Assembly (NCBI RefSeq): GCF_901709675.1
Contig: NC_051102.1
Coordinates: 7,661,412-7,725,411, forward strand
Direction: 5' to 3'
Source of the DNA: Syngnathus acus
Taxonomy: Eukaryota; Chordata; Actinopteri; Syngnathiformes; Syngnathidae
DNA length: 64,000 bases
Shown: piece after piece, positions 21,300 through 35,171 of the stretch
How the letters are laid out: each line of letters starts with the position of its first letter
How positions within the stretch are numbered: position 1 is the stretch's first letter
Program-made: the position numbers and the translations under genes
Notes under the pieces: generated by a model
The model's database searches: none
Told to the model about the DNA's origin: nothing
What the model saw: only the letters and a program-made list of their open reading frames with translations

Positions 21300-24200
21300 G
21301 ATAATGGTCAATGGGCGGGCTTTAAAAAACTGAAAGGGCCACAGTGAATTAATGAGGAATTGAAAAGACCTCCTCCTCCTCCTTCTCACCCAGCACCTCC
21401 CAGTAAATTCCAAAACTCGCAGAGAATCCTGCCTCGTGATAGCGAGCTTGAAACCCTGTCAATGTCTCAAAAAGTCCAAAACAGAACTTGTTAAATAAGT
21501 CTCGTGCTGAAAAACATTTCAGTGACAGTTGTGCCAAAATAAATAATCAATCGGCACAAGCGGCAGAACAAAAGTAGTCACTCATTAACCGCAAGGACGA
21601 GCGCTAAATACTTATTACAGGTGGTGTTGCTCGGTGCAGCCAGAGAGAAACGAGGTGAAACGTCAACACTTGAGAAAGGAGCAGTCGCCTACAGCTGGAG
21701 CTCCCCGATTCTGACGCGGGATGTTGGGCAGTTGCTGGACACCCATTTGGTGGAACTGATTGGCGAGTGCGAAGGTGTGTGGTCACACTTCAAGGACGAC
21801 ATGTTGCATGTGACTTTATGAGTCATGCAACATCAGAGTTGATTGAAATCGTGACCCCCACCCCCAAGCTTGTCAGGACAAAACCCCTTTTTTTCTTTGT
21901 TTTTAAAGTTTCTGGAGCACTTTGAGATTTCTTTGAAATGTACACTGCATTACAAATAAAATCTATTACTACGCCAGCCAGAATTTTACAAGCTACTAAA
22001 CGTACGTCCGAGTTAACCCGCAGTGGTCAGATCAGAAAAAGAAAAAAAAAAACAACAGAGTGAGGGACACCGTGTGTTGTTTTGCAGATTCTTCCAGCCA
22101 TACGATGACGGGTGAGCGAACAGAGCGAGGGGTTAAAGGCGGAGGAGCGCCGACCACTCTGAAATGCAGCGACCCGCAAAACTGCCTGTGACAGGCGGCG
22201 GGGACTCATTGTACTAATTGCTCCAATGTGTCCTCATCAGCAACAAATACCGGACAGTGTCTTCCGTCTCTTTTGGCAAAAAAAAAAAAAAAAAGTAACA
22301 AAAACAAGATGGAGGGTAGCACAAAAAAGATGAGGGAAAATAACCTGTCAACCTTCAACTCAATGCCAGGTTAGTTTGGATTTGGCGCCACCCTGTGGCA
22401 TCTGGGTGCTAAGGAACCATGTTGACGTTTCGACAAAAGTAGTGCTTTGGTGCCAAAAACACTATATTGAGGGGCTTCACTTAGAAAAAGGTAGTGATAT
22501 GCTGCCCTTCAGCGGTATCTTTAGGCTGCTGTTTTGGCTAGCAACAGAGTTTAAATGGGTTCACGAGATGCATTGTGTCATCTGGTTCTCTCCACCAGGG
22601 ACGCAGTGTTGTGACGCTTCATTGTAACCCTGACAGTTTACGGCTTCCTCGCTCTGTCGTCACGTGGCGCCCGCTGACGGTCGTATCCTTTATTGTTGTT
22701 TCCTCATCAACACAACGCATCCTGCCGAAGGGCATCGGGGTGCTTCTCGTCGTCACTTGCGCCACCGCACCCCACTACCGATATACACTGCTTCACCCTG
22801 GGTGGCCGTTACTTTTATCCACAAAGCCAAAAAATTTCAACGGTAATATTATCTTGCCTGATATTATCCGTTTTTTTTTCTTAATATGACCTTAATATTT
22901 TGCAGAACACCGCTTTAAATCATAAAATGAGAAATGAATGGTACAGTTACACACCAGTTTTTATTGCCTTGTTTTCCTCCTAACATCATCATTTTTTTTT
23001 CTTATTACATTTTTTCTTTTCGCTGAAAGTGTTTTCCTGTCAAATTTGATTTCTCTTTTTGACCTTAAGTGCGCCTCTACATAAATATCCAAATAGCATC
23101 TGACAAAACATGCTGAATTACATCCTCCACTTGTTAGCAGTGCGCCCAGTGACGACCCCACCCTCTTGCCCCCCATCGCTGCCTCCCGCTAACAGCTCTC
23201 TTTCATAAACACAAACCCCTCAGGACAATGAATTACACTCCGCAAGATGTGCCCCCACACTAAACGTTTTGAAAAGATTAGCGACGCCAAGTGAAATGTG
23301 ATTGAATTGGGGGAAAAGCCGAGTAATGGACCTACCTGATAAGCAAACATTTTTTTATGTGTCAAAAATTAAATTGTTAAATTCAAAACTTGAGTTAGCA
23401 TCGGAAGATTCATGTTTTCCATCCAACTAGTGTGTGAGCGGGAGTAAAATTCAAAATTACAACCCTAACGGCATCAAAAAGGCGACCTTTGGAAAACCTC
23501 TGCCTCTTATCTTAAGGACTTCAACGGTGCTGTGTTATCAAAGATTTCAGATGCAGTTAAGATAAAAATCATGTTTTGAAATGACTGCCTGATAAATGTG
23601 TCCTTTCAGCACTTTTGTAAATGGCGCATCCACTTTAAATTGGGATAAATAGTGGTTAAAATGAACACTGCTGATGCGTAAAGCTACTCATATTAATGAA
23701 ACGCACAGTGACTTGACACGGACCCTTGAGGCATCTCAATTACAAAATTCTAATTTTTCTAAAATTCAAATGTAGGCTATCGTACAGTATATGAGCATAA
23801 AGTTTTATAATATCATGAGAATTAAGTTTTATAAGAAGCTTGTAAACAAGTGCAATCATGATAAATGTCCCATTTCCCAAATGGGAGAACACGGGACATT
23901 CTTATCAGCCAGTATACTTTTTATTCATTCATCAAATGCTTTCCATTCCAAAGAGGTTAATATTATGCCAATTCCTTAGTGGGACGGACGGCAGACTGGC
24001 CATAAAACCCTAATCGAGTCTGGTTAGCTTAAAACAATTGGCTTCTTTTATTATCTCCCTGCGGGGACGTGGCGATACTACAAAGGGCACTGAGATTTTA
24101 TGATGTGTGAAAACATCATAAAAACTCTCGTGGTGTGCTTGCGTGTCACATAAAATGGGAGGGTGGGGCGAGTTCGTGATATCCGGACTGATATCTCGGA

Positions 24201-25550
24201 CTCTACATGACGAATCGCAAGAATCATGATCATATCTACCTCATTTGTTGTTTAGCCTAGCTTGTTCAATTTAACCGGTTTACTTGTAAAAGGTTAGCCT
24301 TTGAGAATAGTGCGAAGAGGTCAACAAATATGCCCTTCCTTGTCACATTGCAGAATACGAGGATATTGCCAAACTAAACAAGCTTCTTCCCTGATAAGGC
24401 GATGGGAATTTGTTAACGCTTCTTCAGAGAATTCCGGACACTTCCTACACTGAGACAAACCACAACAAAACACCGGCGCTTTGAATTGTTTCCAAACGAA
24501 CCTCAAGCGATGCAAAAATGTTTGGTTGTCTCTCACGTTCAGTCTAGAAAAGCGCTAAATTGTATTATTATTGTTACTACAGTAAACTCATTCAAAATTA
24601 TTTCTGCCGAAGTGAATTCTTATGTGTTCATTTAGATGATTTGGGAGATTCAGTCAGTGATGAGTTTGTGGCGGGAAGATGTTCATGAGGTGACATGAGA
24701 CCATTCGCACGATACCGGATGACATCAGAGTCTCATTCCATCGATTTTCATCCATTACCTCAAAAAAAAAAAAAAAAAATGGAAAATACATTACCCAAAA
24801 TGGCTTTTAACCAATCTATGAGCCAGGAAACGTTTCCAAAACAAATAGACACAAAGAATGACGGTGAGGATGAAGCTCTTGTTTGTATTGGCCCTTTCCA
24901 AGCACGGCCCTTGACCGGCTGCGCCGTCACCTTTAGCCTTTTAACGCCGCCATAATGTGTCGCTCGGGAACTGAGGTGTTCCACTACGTGACGTGGGGTC
25001 ACGTAGTCACTCCTTTACATTTCAGCTGAAAAGCTTTAAAATGCCAAAACTTGAAATGAGTGCTACAATTTGGATCTCATTCAAAACTAATGCAGTTCTT
25101 GATGATGATTCCTTCATACCAACAATGAACTGAACTCATAGAGAGTTGACATTTCGTTACATTCCTATCTAAAAAATTCATCGGATTCTTGATACAGACG
25201 AGCGACTTGCTTTCAAGTTGGAGTAGGACCGATTGCGTGCTTGATAACTATGAGTTGACATTTCACATTCTGTCCGATTCCAATCTCATTTTGAATCAAC
25301 GGGCTGATATTTTAACTGGAAGGCAATTGCGACCTTATTGACACCAATAGGAAACCGCGATACCGAGAAGCGAGCCAGGTAGCCATTAAATCGTAATGTC
25401 AATGCATGTGCTTTGTTCATTATTGTCGTTACGTAACGTGTAAACACGCTAGTGGCGTCAAATAATGACAGCCACCTCCCAAACACATGCAGACAGACAA
25501 TCAGGGTTATTTCCTCCAGGCAAGACAGTTAGCATTAAATCTTGAAACAC
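21300..25550. other. Spacer upstream of aqp1, no gene recognised
   Basis: Intergenic DNA with A/T homopolymers near 22,278 and 24,762. The stretch 22,620-22,830 is more GC-rich than its surroundings but shows no recognisable protein. No aquaporin-like reading frame (no NPA motif) was seen here. Confidence 0.5.
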
Positions 25551-25560
25551 AAAGCAGCGT

Positions 25561-25577
25561 CGGCTGATAATCAGCCG
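25561..25577. other. Perfect short inverted repeat
   Basis: CGGCTGAT, one central A, then ATCAGCCG: 8-bp perfect arms, at the edge of a locally GC-rich stretch (25,555-25,690). Confidence 0.7.
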
Positions 25578-25579
25578 GT

Positions 25580-28500
25580 GGTCCCAACGCGGGAAGTGGC
25601 GAGGGTCCTAACGGGGCAGGTGTCGGCAGGATCTTCTCACAGAGCGCCGGTCCCCCGAGGTGCGACGGGGCTCTCCCGTCTCCTGTTCCCTCATAGCTGT
25701 TGGCTTTATTACGGGAAGGAACGAATCGGATCACTGCTTCCCTGCATTGTGTGGGCAAATGGGAGGCGCGACTGTTTTTGGCGCTCTCGAGGAATGCCCT
25801 CTCAAACCCATAAATTACCACTCGCTGGATGTGAATTACGAGGGACCACAAAATGTATATTTTAAAGACAAAATGCGACTTTTCCACTGTGGCCACAGGC
25901 AGAGCTAGATGGAGGGACACGGGGGCACCTCACCCCCTCGAAATATGCTGTGGCTTTTGTTAGAGGTCTGCGCTCTCTCGGGTGCCATTTTGTAGCATGA
26001 TTTATTTTCCCTATATGAAAATCCAGCCAAACAAAGTTGAAAAACTGCATCCCACATTGTTCCCGCCTACCCATTTAATAGGGTTAGAGCAACGGCAGAC
26101 TCCGGCGCCTCGTTTAATGAGAGCGAGTCAAAATGTGAATATCAACGTCTAATTAGAATATCGGCTGATATTTGGAAAGGTCAGCTCGAGCGCGCCTTTT
26201 TTTTGAAACTGCAGATGAGTCACTGGCTCGTTGCCCTTAGTTTCGAAAAGAGCTGCGGCCGCTTGAGCTCGCCTGGAGTGAGGAGAACAAAAGTGTTCAT
26301 GTTACTGATTTTGGTGCCAGTTTTTTCTCATTGAAACATCAATCAGAATGACATTTGGAACCCAAAGTCAGAACCATGCAAGCTAGAACTCCTTTGTTCC
26401 GCACGTTGGCGGGGATGCTCACCCAGATGTGGCCAGACGGGGAGTAGCGCCTTCCAAATACAACAGGAGGCCTTCTCCTTGGGGTCAACTATGACATTTG
26501 TTTATCTGCTTGTGGTCAGACCATCCTGACAAAAACCGGCCTGCGTCTCCGGGTCAAACGGTGTTGACACAAGGACCTTTTTACCTACGCTTTTTAGCTG
26601 GCATCTTTATCAGCTTGTATTTGGATGCAAAATCGGGGGAGTCAGCTCACTGCCCAAATTCTCACATGGCTAATCTGATTGCTCAATTGGGAATATCTGC
26701 GCTGGGAGGGATCGCTCGGCCTTCCGCCAGATGGCAGAGCCATTTGGGGTCCGCTTATAGCAGCAAGGCGGGGGTTTCTGCTGTACGACCTGGGTGGGAT
26801 ACGGTAGCGTTACGCTACAAGTGAGCGCTCGGTCGTCTTGGCCACCAACATCCACAAGGCAGTTTCCAGAAATAGCAACGGCATTGTTGACTTACTATGG
26901 CGCTCAGGCTTCCTTTGTATTATGTTCCTTGAATGAAGCGGGCTTCAAAACATGCACGAAGATTTCCCTAAAGGCTTTCCATCTCCTCTCACGTGGGAAA
27001 TCAAAAGATGATTTCATCCAAGTTCCACAATTCATGTGCAAAATGGAGGAGTTGCCATCACGGAGCTCCGTGTTTATCTTAACTTGATGGAAAGGTTTAT
27101 AAACTACTACTGGAGTCGTCCTGCCAGTACCAGGTACCTTTTTGCATTAGTGACCCCAACTTTCAGTTTTTGGAGAGTTTTACATTCATCTTTTGCTCAG
27201 GAAATTTGCAGGTCCCTCTTTGGCTATGTTTGGAGCATAAAATATGAAATACGTGCTTGAGCAAAAAAAAGAAAAATCACACTTTTAAAAAAGAACAGCA
27301 AGTTGGCACTAGACACTAATTTGGTTTTACATTCACTTAATGTAGACAAAATTAAGAAATGAGTAAAAATAAACGTTTCTTCAAATCTAAAAGGATGAAT
27401 TCAACCAGTCACACTTAACAGTCAATGAAATGTGACTGGGTGTTTTGTTGAATGGCACAATGATGTCCAGCAGAGGGCAGTAATGGCTCACCATTTAAAT
27501 AATCCACACATTCTACACATCAGCATTGCTGGGGGGCCTTCTAACAAGCAGGAGTCATTTTCTCCTTGCTTTTGATAATCCCCCCCCCCCCCCCCCCCTT
27601 CCATCCTGACGTTCAATTAAATTCCACTGAGACTTGAAAGGTCCGGGGAACAATAAGATTACATCAAGCCTGAGGAATACCTGCTTGAAAGTTTTTTTTT
27701 TCCCAACAACGGCACTTCTTGTCCCGTAAAAAAAAAATTATGCAAATGATACGTCTCGTGTGAATATTTGCATGATATCCCAAGAAAGCACTCAGAAAAG
27801 AATCAAACAGGACGAGCATCCATTATTCATATTTACCGAATAGTAAACATCTGCCCAATATAATTAAATATTATGACTGCACTGCATTGTGAATCCGCTT
27901 TGATTTCAAAGTGGAAAACAGCGACCCCCGTGGGGACAAGCGGGACAGAAAATGGATGGGTGGATGGATGGATGTTTCGATTCAATTCAGTAGGATTGCA
28001 ATTCGATAAGATGCCATGAGTGTCTTGTTATCATTTTACCTACCGTACATTCATGAATGAACTTGCCACTAATTTAAACATTTCCCTCAAAGCTATACCT
28101 CTCCCCAAAAACCCATTTCGAGACATCTCGATACATTCAAAAGCGGAACCGTTTCGATTTGGATCCTCAAAATCGATTCAAGTCGTTTTTTGTGACAGCC
28201 TCTATCTACTAATCTATCCATCCAATACAGACACGCACACACGCTGTATTGTTTCAGATAATGAGTCATGTCAGCGCAGTGCGTAACAAGAAGCAGAGCT
28301 CAGGCATAACAACAAAACAAAAACATAACTCAACAATGGCTGCGATGAAGCTTTATATACCGTCACGGCTGTTTACACACATTGACTTGCGGGCTGTCTA
28401 ATGAGCGGTTCAGCTTGTTATAGTTATATATATTTATTTTATTTTTCCTCCCCCGCATTTGCAGCCGTCATGAGTCAGCAAAGGGAATGTCAGCTAGTGC

Positions 28501-29700
28501 TTTACACTTGTGGAGTTAAAATACTCATCTCAAATCTTATGTTATTATTATTATTTCGATGCTCATCTAACCTTCTAGCATATACATGACTTGAAAGGTT
28601 TCCATGGTGCATGTTTTCAAAAGCAATATGCCTGACGGCAGAATGCATTTCTGGCTCATACAATTCGGCGCTTCACCCCCAAGGACAAAATGTGACAAAA
28701 AAGGGAAAAGAGATTAATTTTCTTCAGGCTTAGCAGAATCAAATTATTACAGAGACACACATTCATATGCACAAGTTGCAGAGGAGTCAAAAGGAAAACT
28801 CAGTTGCCCAATGTTGTTTAAAAAAAAAATAATAATAATCATGACAGTCTTGGGCTAATTGGACAGGAAGAAACAATTTTTAGCAAATGTATTTGTGTTC
28901 TATCACCTGTATGTGTGCTAGACATTTTGTATAGAGTGTGTAAAAAGATGAAAAGATGAAGCTGTAACATATCAAGGTGCTTCAGCTTTACACATTGAAA
29001 GAAGGCACAAAATAGTGCCAATTCTGCCGAGAGGTTCAAATCTTGTTCCAGGCAATTATTCAACATTGGAGCAAAATAGCTTCAAGCTATATATTAGGAT
29101 CCTGGACAGCAGTTACTGAATGGATATCACTCATGGGGCAGGTTATGAGCCAGGGTGTTCTTAAATGTCCTTCTAGCTATAAAATGAGGTTCGCATATTT
29201 CTTGCCAAATATTCCCGATGCAGCCAGTTGGGCAGTGGTCACTAAAATTTAAGAGGAGGAACTCCAGAGGATTTAAAGTTATGTGGCATGTTGGTTAAAA
29301 GGAGCGCCATTAAAGGGACCGTGTTGACGATAGACATCGCCCCAACAAGAGGATGTATCTTAGTTCTTCATTTTTACATCAGTTCTTTAAAAGCTCCTCC
29401 CGCTCCAATTTAATTGGAGAGTTATAGGTCACATTAATAATGAAAATACATTTTTTTTTATTACAAAAACCTGGCATTTGAGTGTGTAGTCTTTTTATGC
29501 ACCTTGACTTAATAAAAGTTGGCAAACATCGCACTCGACCTTTAACTTCATGGTTAATTTTATCAAGATGAATACTCATCCTTTGACAACCACATAGAAT
29601 GTTATAAGATGTTAAGAAATATTATTAATTATGAGAAAGAAAAAAAAAACACAAGCCACTTGTTTGATTTGGTAATAGCCAGCTTCTGTCAGAGTGCACA
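25580..29700. other. Spacer without recognised genes
   Basis: AT-rich DNA. Contains a run of about 18 C at 27,581-27,598 and a fragment of the dispersed fish repeat at 27,918-27,975 (GGACAAGCGGGACAGAAAAT followed by GGATG units). No supported coding region. Confidence 0.5.
27918..27975 (-). repeat. Fragment of dispersed fish repeat plus GGAT units
   Basis: GACAAGCGGGACAGAAAATG is the reverse complement, with few differences, of the start of the repeat at 13,165, followed by GGATGGATGG units typical of its end. Confidence 0.6.
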
Positions 29701-29725
29701 GATTTTAAAGAGGCACTTCACACAC

Positions 29726-29887
<162 letters not shown>

Positions 29888-30089
29888 ACAAGAATGCAGC
29901 AAAAAGAAGCATGCGGTTCTTCTCCAATCACATAGCATTGCTTGTGCATATGTAAAATTCATGGCATGAGGGTGAATAACAGACCTGTCGATGTTGCGCC
30001 ATGAAAATTGTGTTGTATATATCTTTAGCCCTAATTGGGCTGAGTGGGACTGAAGCCCATATTATGTGACACGAAAGACCAACAATAAT

Positions 30090-30115
30090 CACACACACAC
30101 ACACACACACACACA
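30090..30115. repeat. CA microsatellite
   Basis: A (CA)n run of about 25 bp. Confidence 0.9.
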
Positions 30116-33060
30116 AGACGGACTGGACGAAGCTCTCAAATGCTGTCGAGACCACCATCCAGTGTCATTGTGAATATTTAAGTCCAATAATTGGGATGAA
30201 TGAGGCCAAGGTTATCCAAAAACTCTGTTCCAATGTGAGAGTATTGATCTGGCTAAGAAGATGGCGCTATGTTTATGGTGCCATTATGGTGCTAGATGAT
30301 GATAAGTCTCACGTTGGAGCAGAAAGCCGAATTGTACATTCAACCTCTTTTGTTGTGGCTCTGGTCTGTTCTTTCTTTGGTTTTATAACTTCTTTAGCTC
30401 AGGTGACCTTCAAAAGGATTCGGGGAAAGGTTTAGCGCTTGTCGTTGAGGTGGCTCAACTTTTTGTTTTTTTATCTTAAAGCAAGGTTTTTAATTGTTTT
30501 CCACTACTCAAGGCAGTTGTGTGTGTCAAAAGTCCAAATATGTCAGAGAAATCCATCCACTTACTTGGTCCCATGTGGAATCCTTGTTGGATCTCAACTG
30601 GAACACACACAGTTACAAAGTGGAACTAATCAGTGAAGTGTCTCCTGAAGTGGGCTGCGCTCGCTCCTGTGTTGTCAGCTGCGCCCAAGCGGGTGAGCTC
30701 CGCCGCAATCAATCTCAGTCATGTCTGGCCAAGAGAGAGAGAAAGGAGCAACTTAAGTACGGAATAGTCAAATGCTTGAAGAAATGAGAAGATAAAGCAA
30801 AGACAACAATACAATTTAAGTGATGTGCTGCAGAGCAATGGCGGCTTCAGTCATCACTGCCAAACAAACGGCGTTTGGCTGACTGACAATTTGTCACAAC
30901 CTCTGTTACGGCATGAGTTACGATTAGCGCAGATCGGAAGCACACATGTTGATGAAGTGCGATCAGGGGTGAGCGCCCCCTGGTGATCTCATTTGGAGGC
31001 GATAATAAAACATATCTTGGCAAACATCTAATTAAAAGATGCCTTCTCTCAGGCCATCACAGCGGTAATGAATTGGTAATTACTTGACACAATAAATCCC
31101 AGAGTGCTTTTGCCAGCAGATTTTAAAGGCAATTAAATGGTTGAGAAATAACACCCCCATCTGGGAGGAGTTTAGGTGGGCTCCAAACCATGTGTGGTAT
31201 GAATGGACATCCTTGAGTGAAATAATGAAGCAGTTAACGACCAATCGCGACACACGGTTAGTCAACGACAGCAAAAAAAGAAAAGTAGTTAAAATGTAAG
31301 TAGACTGGCTGCTTGGAGTGTAACCAGTGGCGGTTCTACACTGAATTACTCCCTGGAGCAGACTATTTATGAGTGCCTCCCCACACGTGACATAAAAATA
31401 TAAAATATATATATATAAAGAAATATTTATATATAAAAAATTAATTTGCGATTAGTTTTCTGTAATTTTAACTAAGCTTGGCAAAGCAGTGGTGCATTGG
31501 TGTTGTGGTACCGTTTGTAAAACGCAACCTCCAGGAAAATTCCAGCACAATATGCAAGGATAACCTCAAACTAATTGAATTGAAGAGAAAACATGTTTTG
31601 ACGTGTTTTGCCTCTGCGAGGCATAAAAGCTGATTAGTAAATCCCCGGTGGTCATTCGTTTGGCGCAATTAGGAATTTTGCACGTATACAAGTAAGCGGG
31701 AGCAAATTGAAACGCCGATGCGGCGGGCTTATCCGCTCACAAACGCTTGTCTTGGCATTTCAAGGGCAAAACATGCAGCGGACCAATGCATATAATCCTC
31801 TTATATGCGTGAGTAAACAGTTGATAAGACACGTCGTCAGCGGATCCATGCAGGGCAAATCAATGTTCGCACTTTTATTACCATGCAAGGATAATGTTGG
31901 AAAATTCTCCAAGGCAGCACTTCTGCCGGCAACACGGCATGTCCTATGTCACGCTTTTGTGATAAAAGATAAAGCTGATCATTAGGACATGTTCAGGGGG
32001 GCGACTCGCTCTCATTACTTGGCAGATATGTCAGGATTAATATGCGTGACCATTCCTTGGGGCCAATCACCAAACGGCCGGAAAATAAAAAGGGTAAAAA
32101 GCAAAGGCAGCACAACAGCCGATCTGAGAATAATTGCATTAACGGGATGTATCGATCAAGGCTTTTACCTGCCTTTAGATGAGCAACATTTTCTTGTTGA
32201 TGTGAGCTGCTTGGAGAGCATCCAGAATATATGCACAATTGTAGATGACCCATTTGTCTTTCAGACACTCACACTTGTGTCAGGGAATTTCCTGAAAGTG
32301 ATTTTGAGAAGATGTTATTTTCATTACTTGACAAACCAATGGATTTTTTTTTTTTGCATTATTCTATTTGAAACACTTTCAAAGATTGAGGCCAAACAAC
32401 ATGTGAGTGTGGAAAATTTGGTAGATATTGGCTGGTATAGAAAATTTCAGGAGAGCTGAGATGGTCTGCCAGCCTCAAAAACATTTCCTGGAAAACACAT
32501 TTAGAAGAATAATTTAGAATGAGAACCAAGGAAAACCTTGCACTGCCTTTGTGCGTAAATGTTTCAAGGGAGCCATGACAATTTAAATTCTGTACCTAAA
32601 AGGCACTTACCATATTTATAGCACAGCTTTTATCATATTCAACAGCATAAATTCCATTATTTGTTGATATTTTTTTCCCGGTGCCTTATCGTCTGGGAAT
32701 GATTTGGACAAAACAACATCAGAGTGATCAGACAATATAAAGCTGTGACAAAACCACCCGCTGTCCATCAAACGCCTACCTGCTTTGTTTGCGATAGAGC
32801 AGATGGAATCATCGATTGCCGTCTTCCTACTCCATCTGGTGATGTATTGCGACTTATTGAAGTTCCTGTGGCTGCATGAATAACACAAGAGGTGACAGAG
32901 TAAAAAGTTACTGAATAAGATAGACACACAAAATATTCTCAAGTGCAAAAAACAAAACCTGGCCAACATTTATGGGCCATAGTTAAGTTTGGAATCTTAA
33001 TGTTCTTACAAGATAAGCTAACAGCTAGCCTAGGTTACCCGCCCCTTTTGCTTCTTTCTT
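30116..33060. other. Spacer without recognised genes
   Basis: No family-like protein is seen. The longest open frame (31,989-32,459, 156 codons) is AT-rich in codon use and has no recognisable motif. An AT-only stretch with TATATATA lies at 31,396-31,445. Confidence 0.45.
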
Positions 33061-33075
33061 TTTCTTAGTCGAGAT

Positions 33076-33385
33076 CACAGGTGTCAAACTCAAGGCCCGG
33101 GGGCCAGATACATCATTTTATGTGGCCTGCGAAGACAAATTGTGCATCAAATTCGTGTGTCATTACTAGAATTGCAAATTGTCTTCACTTTTAATATCTT
33201 TTTTTTTTTAAATATTTGACCAGTTTTTACTCGTCTGATTTGAAAACAAGTTATTTGTCAGTTTGTTTTGTAGCTTTTACTGTATATAATATGAGGTGCT
33301 CATACATTTATTTGTTAATAATGGCCCTCCGAAAGAAGCTATGACTACAATGCGGCCCGCGAAAAAAACGAGTTTGACATCCCTG
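33076..33385. mobile_element. Non-autonomous hAT (Charlie-type) MITE with target-site duplication
   Basis: A 310-bp element. The left end reads CACAGGTGTCAAACTC and the right end GAGTTTGACATCCCTG, imperfect terminal inverted repeats matching the CAGGGGTGTCAAACTC ends of vertebrate hAT-Charlie derivatives. Inside the ends are GGCCCGGGGGCCAGAT and AATGCGGCCCGCG, also typical. It is flanked by an 8-bp duplication, GTCGAGAT at 33,068-33,075 and GTCTAGAT at 33,386-33,393 (7 of 8 match), with the NTCTAGAN form preferred by this group. There is no transposase. Confidence 0.88.
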
Positions 33386-33393
33386 GTCTAGAT

Positions 33394-35132
33394 GCATAGT
33401 TGACTCTTGGTAACACAATAGTCATCACATGTAATTCTCAAAAATCAGACTTATTAACTTCCTGAACAGGATTTCAAATTTCAGTTCCCGCTTATACTGG
33501 GCAATTGTGATGCATCGCCATTATGAAATCTTTGCTTAAATGACGGGATCCAACACGAATGATGCCATCAGATCAAGGTATCGAATGAATGGATTTATTG
33601 CGGGAGCTGCGGGCAATTGACCGCGTCGGCGTGTAGACAGTATATAAGGAACACCTAATAAATTGAAACAAGCATGTCCCTCAAGGCTTTGACTCCATGC
33701 ATACATAAGTCTGACATTTTCTTGAAAACGTCTTGCTCTGGGGCTGCGTCGTAAAAATTCCAAACAAGTTAATAAATGGATCTCGGGTCATTTGAGTACA
33801 TCAAGGTTATTTGACAGGCTAAGAAATTCTAAACGCTTTACATATTCCTGGAATTCTATTTCCTCATGTAACTTTAACGAAATCAAAGCCCACTGCTGTG
33901 AATCATGGACAATGGAGAAGGTTAAATTGAGTGTGAGTGAATGCGTGATTATCGATGAAGGAAATTGTAATTGTAATGCGTCGTTATGTGGGGCTCGTTG
34001 GAGTTGAGTTAATCTAAAGTCTTGTGGCCTCAGCACGGAGGATGGAAGAGCAGCACTTGCAGAGCGCACACACAGAGACACGCATGCGCGACCTTAGCTC
34101 TGGTTGACCTTTCTCCCGGATAAAGACATGGGGTCAGTCTGAGGCACCCCTTTCGTATGACCCTATCCGTCATCCACGATTCACAAAGTGAGAACCTCGC
34201 TTTTAGTAGGGCACCGAAAATACTCTCAGATAAAGTAGCAAACTAAATTATTGATGGGATACGTTTCGAACACAGATAGGGGAAAAAGCCAAATTGTCAC
34301 AAAAACATAGGAATACGGAGTTACAATAAGCACTTTAGAAACCAAAATGCAACTAATGAATATAAAACAAGTTGTATATAATAAGCACATGCTACACAAT
34401 ACAATTTTTTTTTATGCAAGTATGAACAAAACTAAGAGCCTGTTAAAATACATTCAAGAAAATTAAACCAATGTCTGAGGATATACAGAGGTGGAGTCTT
34501 AGCAACAGCATAAAGCGAACAATGACTAGACAGTATCTCGACTGACAATCGTAAGTCTCCTTATCTGAGAGAGAGCAAAATGCCACAGACCATAGAAACT
34601 GCTGGAAAATACTAAGAAAGTGTAGTAGAACAAAATGAAATAGAAGATTCAAAGATAGTCAGTCAGAATTGCAAAACGTGCTTTACTCTGACAATGAACT
34701 TGGATCGTCAAGGTTACGTTGGTACTTCATTTGTAAATGGCAAACTGAGATTGCAAGTAAGAAATTATTCATTGACTTAGCAAACGTGGAAAAATCACAA
34801 CAATGGATGGTCGCCACAATGACAAAAACGACTCACGAATACAAAACGTGTATAAATGCTAGCACGACGATGTGGTTTTGCATCGTGCGTTAGCATCAAG
34901 CTAGCTTACGTTTTTCTACATGATAAATGGTACACAACATGGGTGTTTGTTTGAAAGGGGCCTATAAATCCAACGTCTTCCCAGAGAATCCCTTTGAGCT
35001 TTTTGCTATGTTTGCTGTTATGAGACTACAGACTCAGAATCATAAGTTACAATCTTAATGTAAAAAATAACAATGGTTGGTGACAGCCAAAATAAATGCA
35101 TTAAAGTAGCGCCAGTGTTGTACAATGCTCTG

Positions 35133-35171
<39 letters not shown>

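Noticed and set aside
22640-22840. GC-richer stretch as a gene or hammerhead-like ribozyme (GATGAGGAAAC on the minus strand)
   Set aside because: The conserved core order of a hammerhead with its intervening stem is missing, and no coding similarity is seen.
31989-32459. 156-codon open frame on the plus strand
   Set aside because: No recognisable domain, AT-driven codon use, no promoter or splice context.
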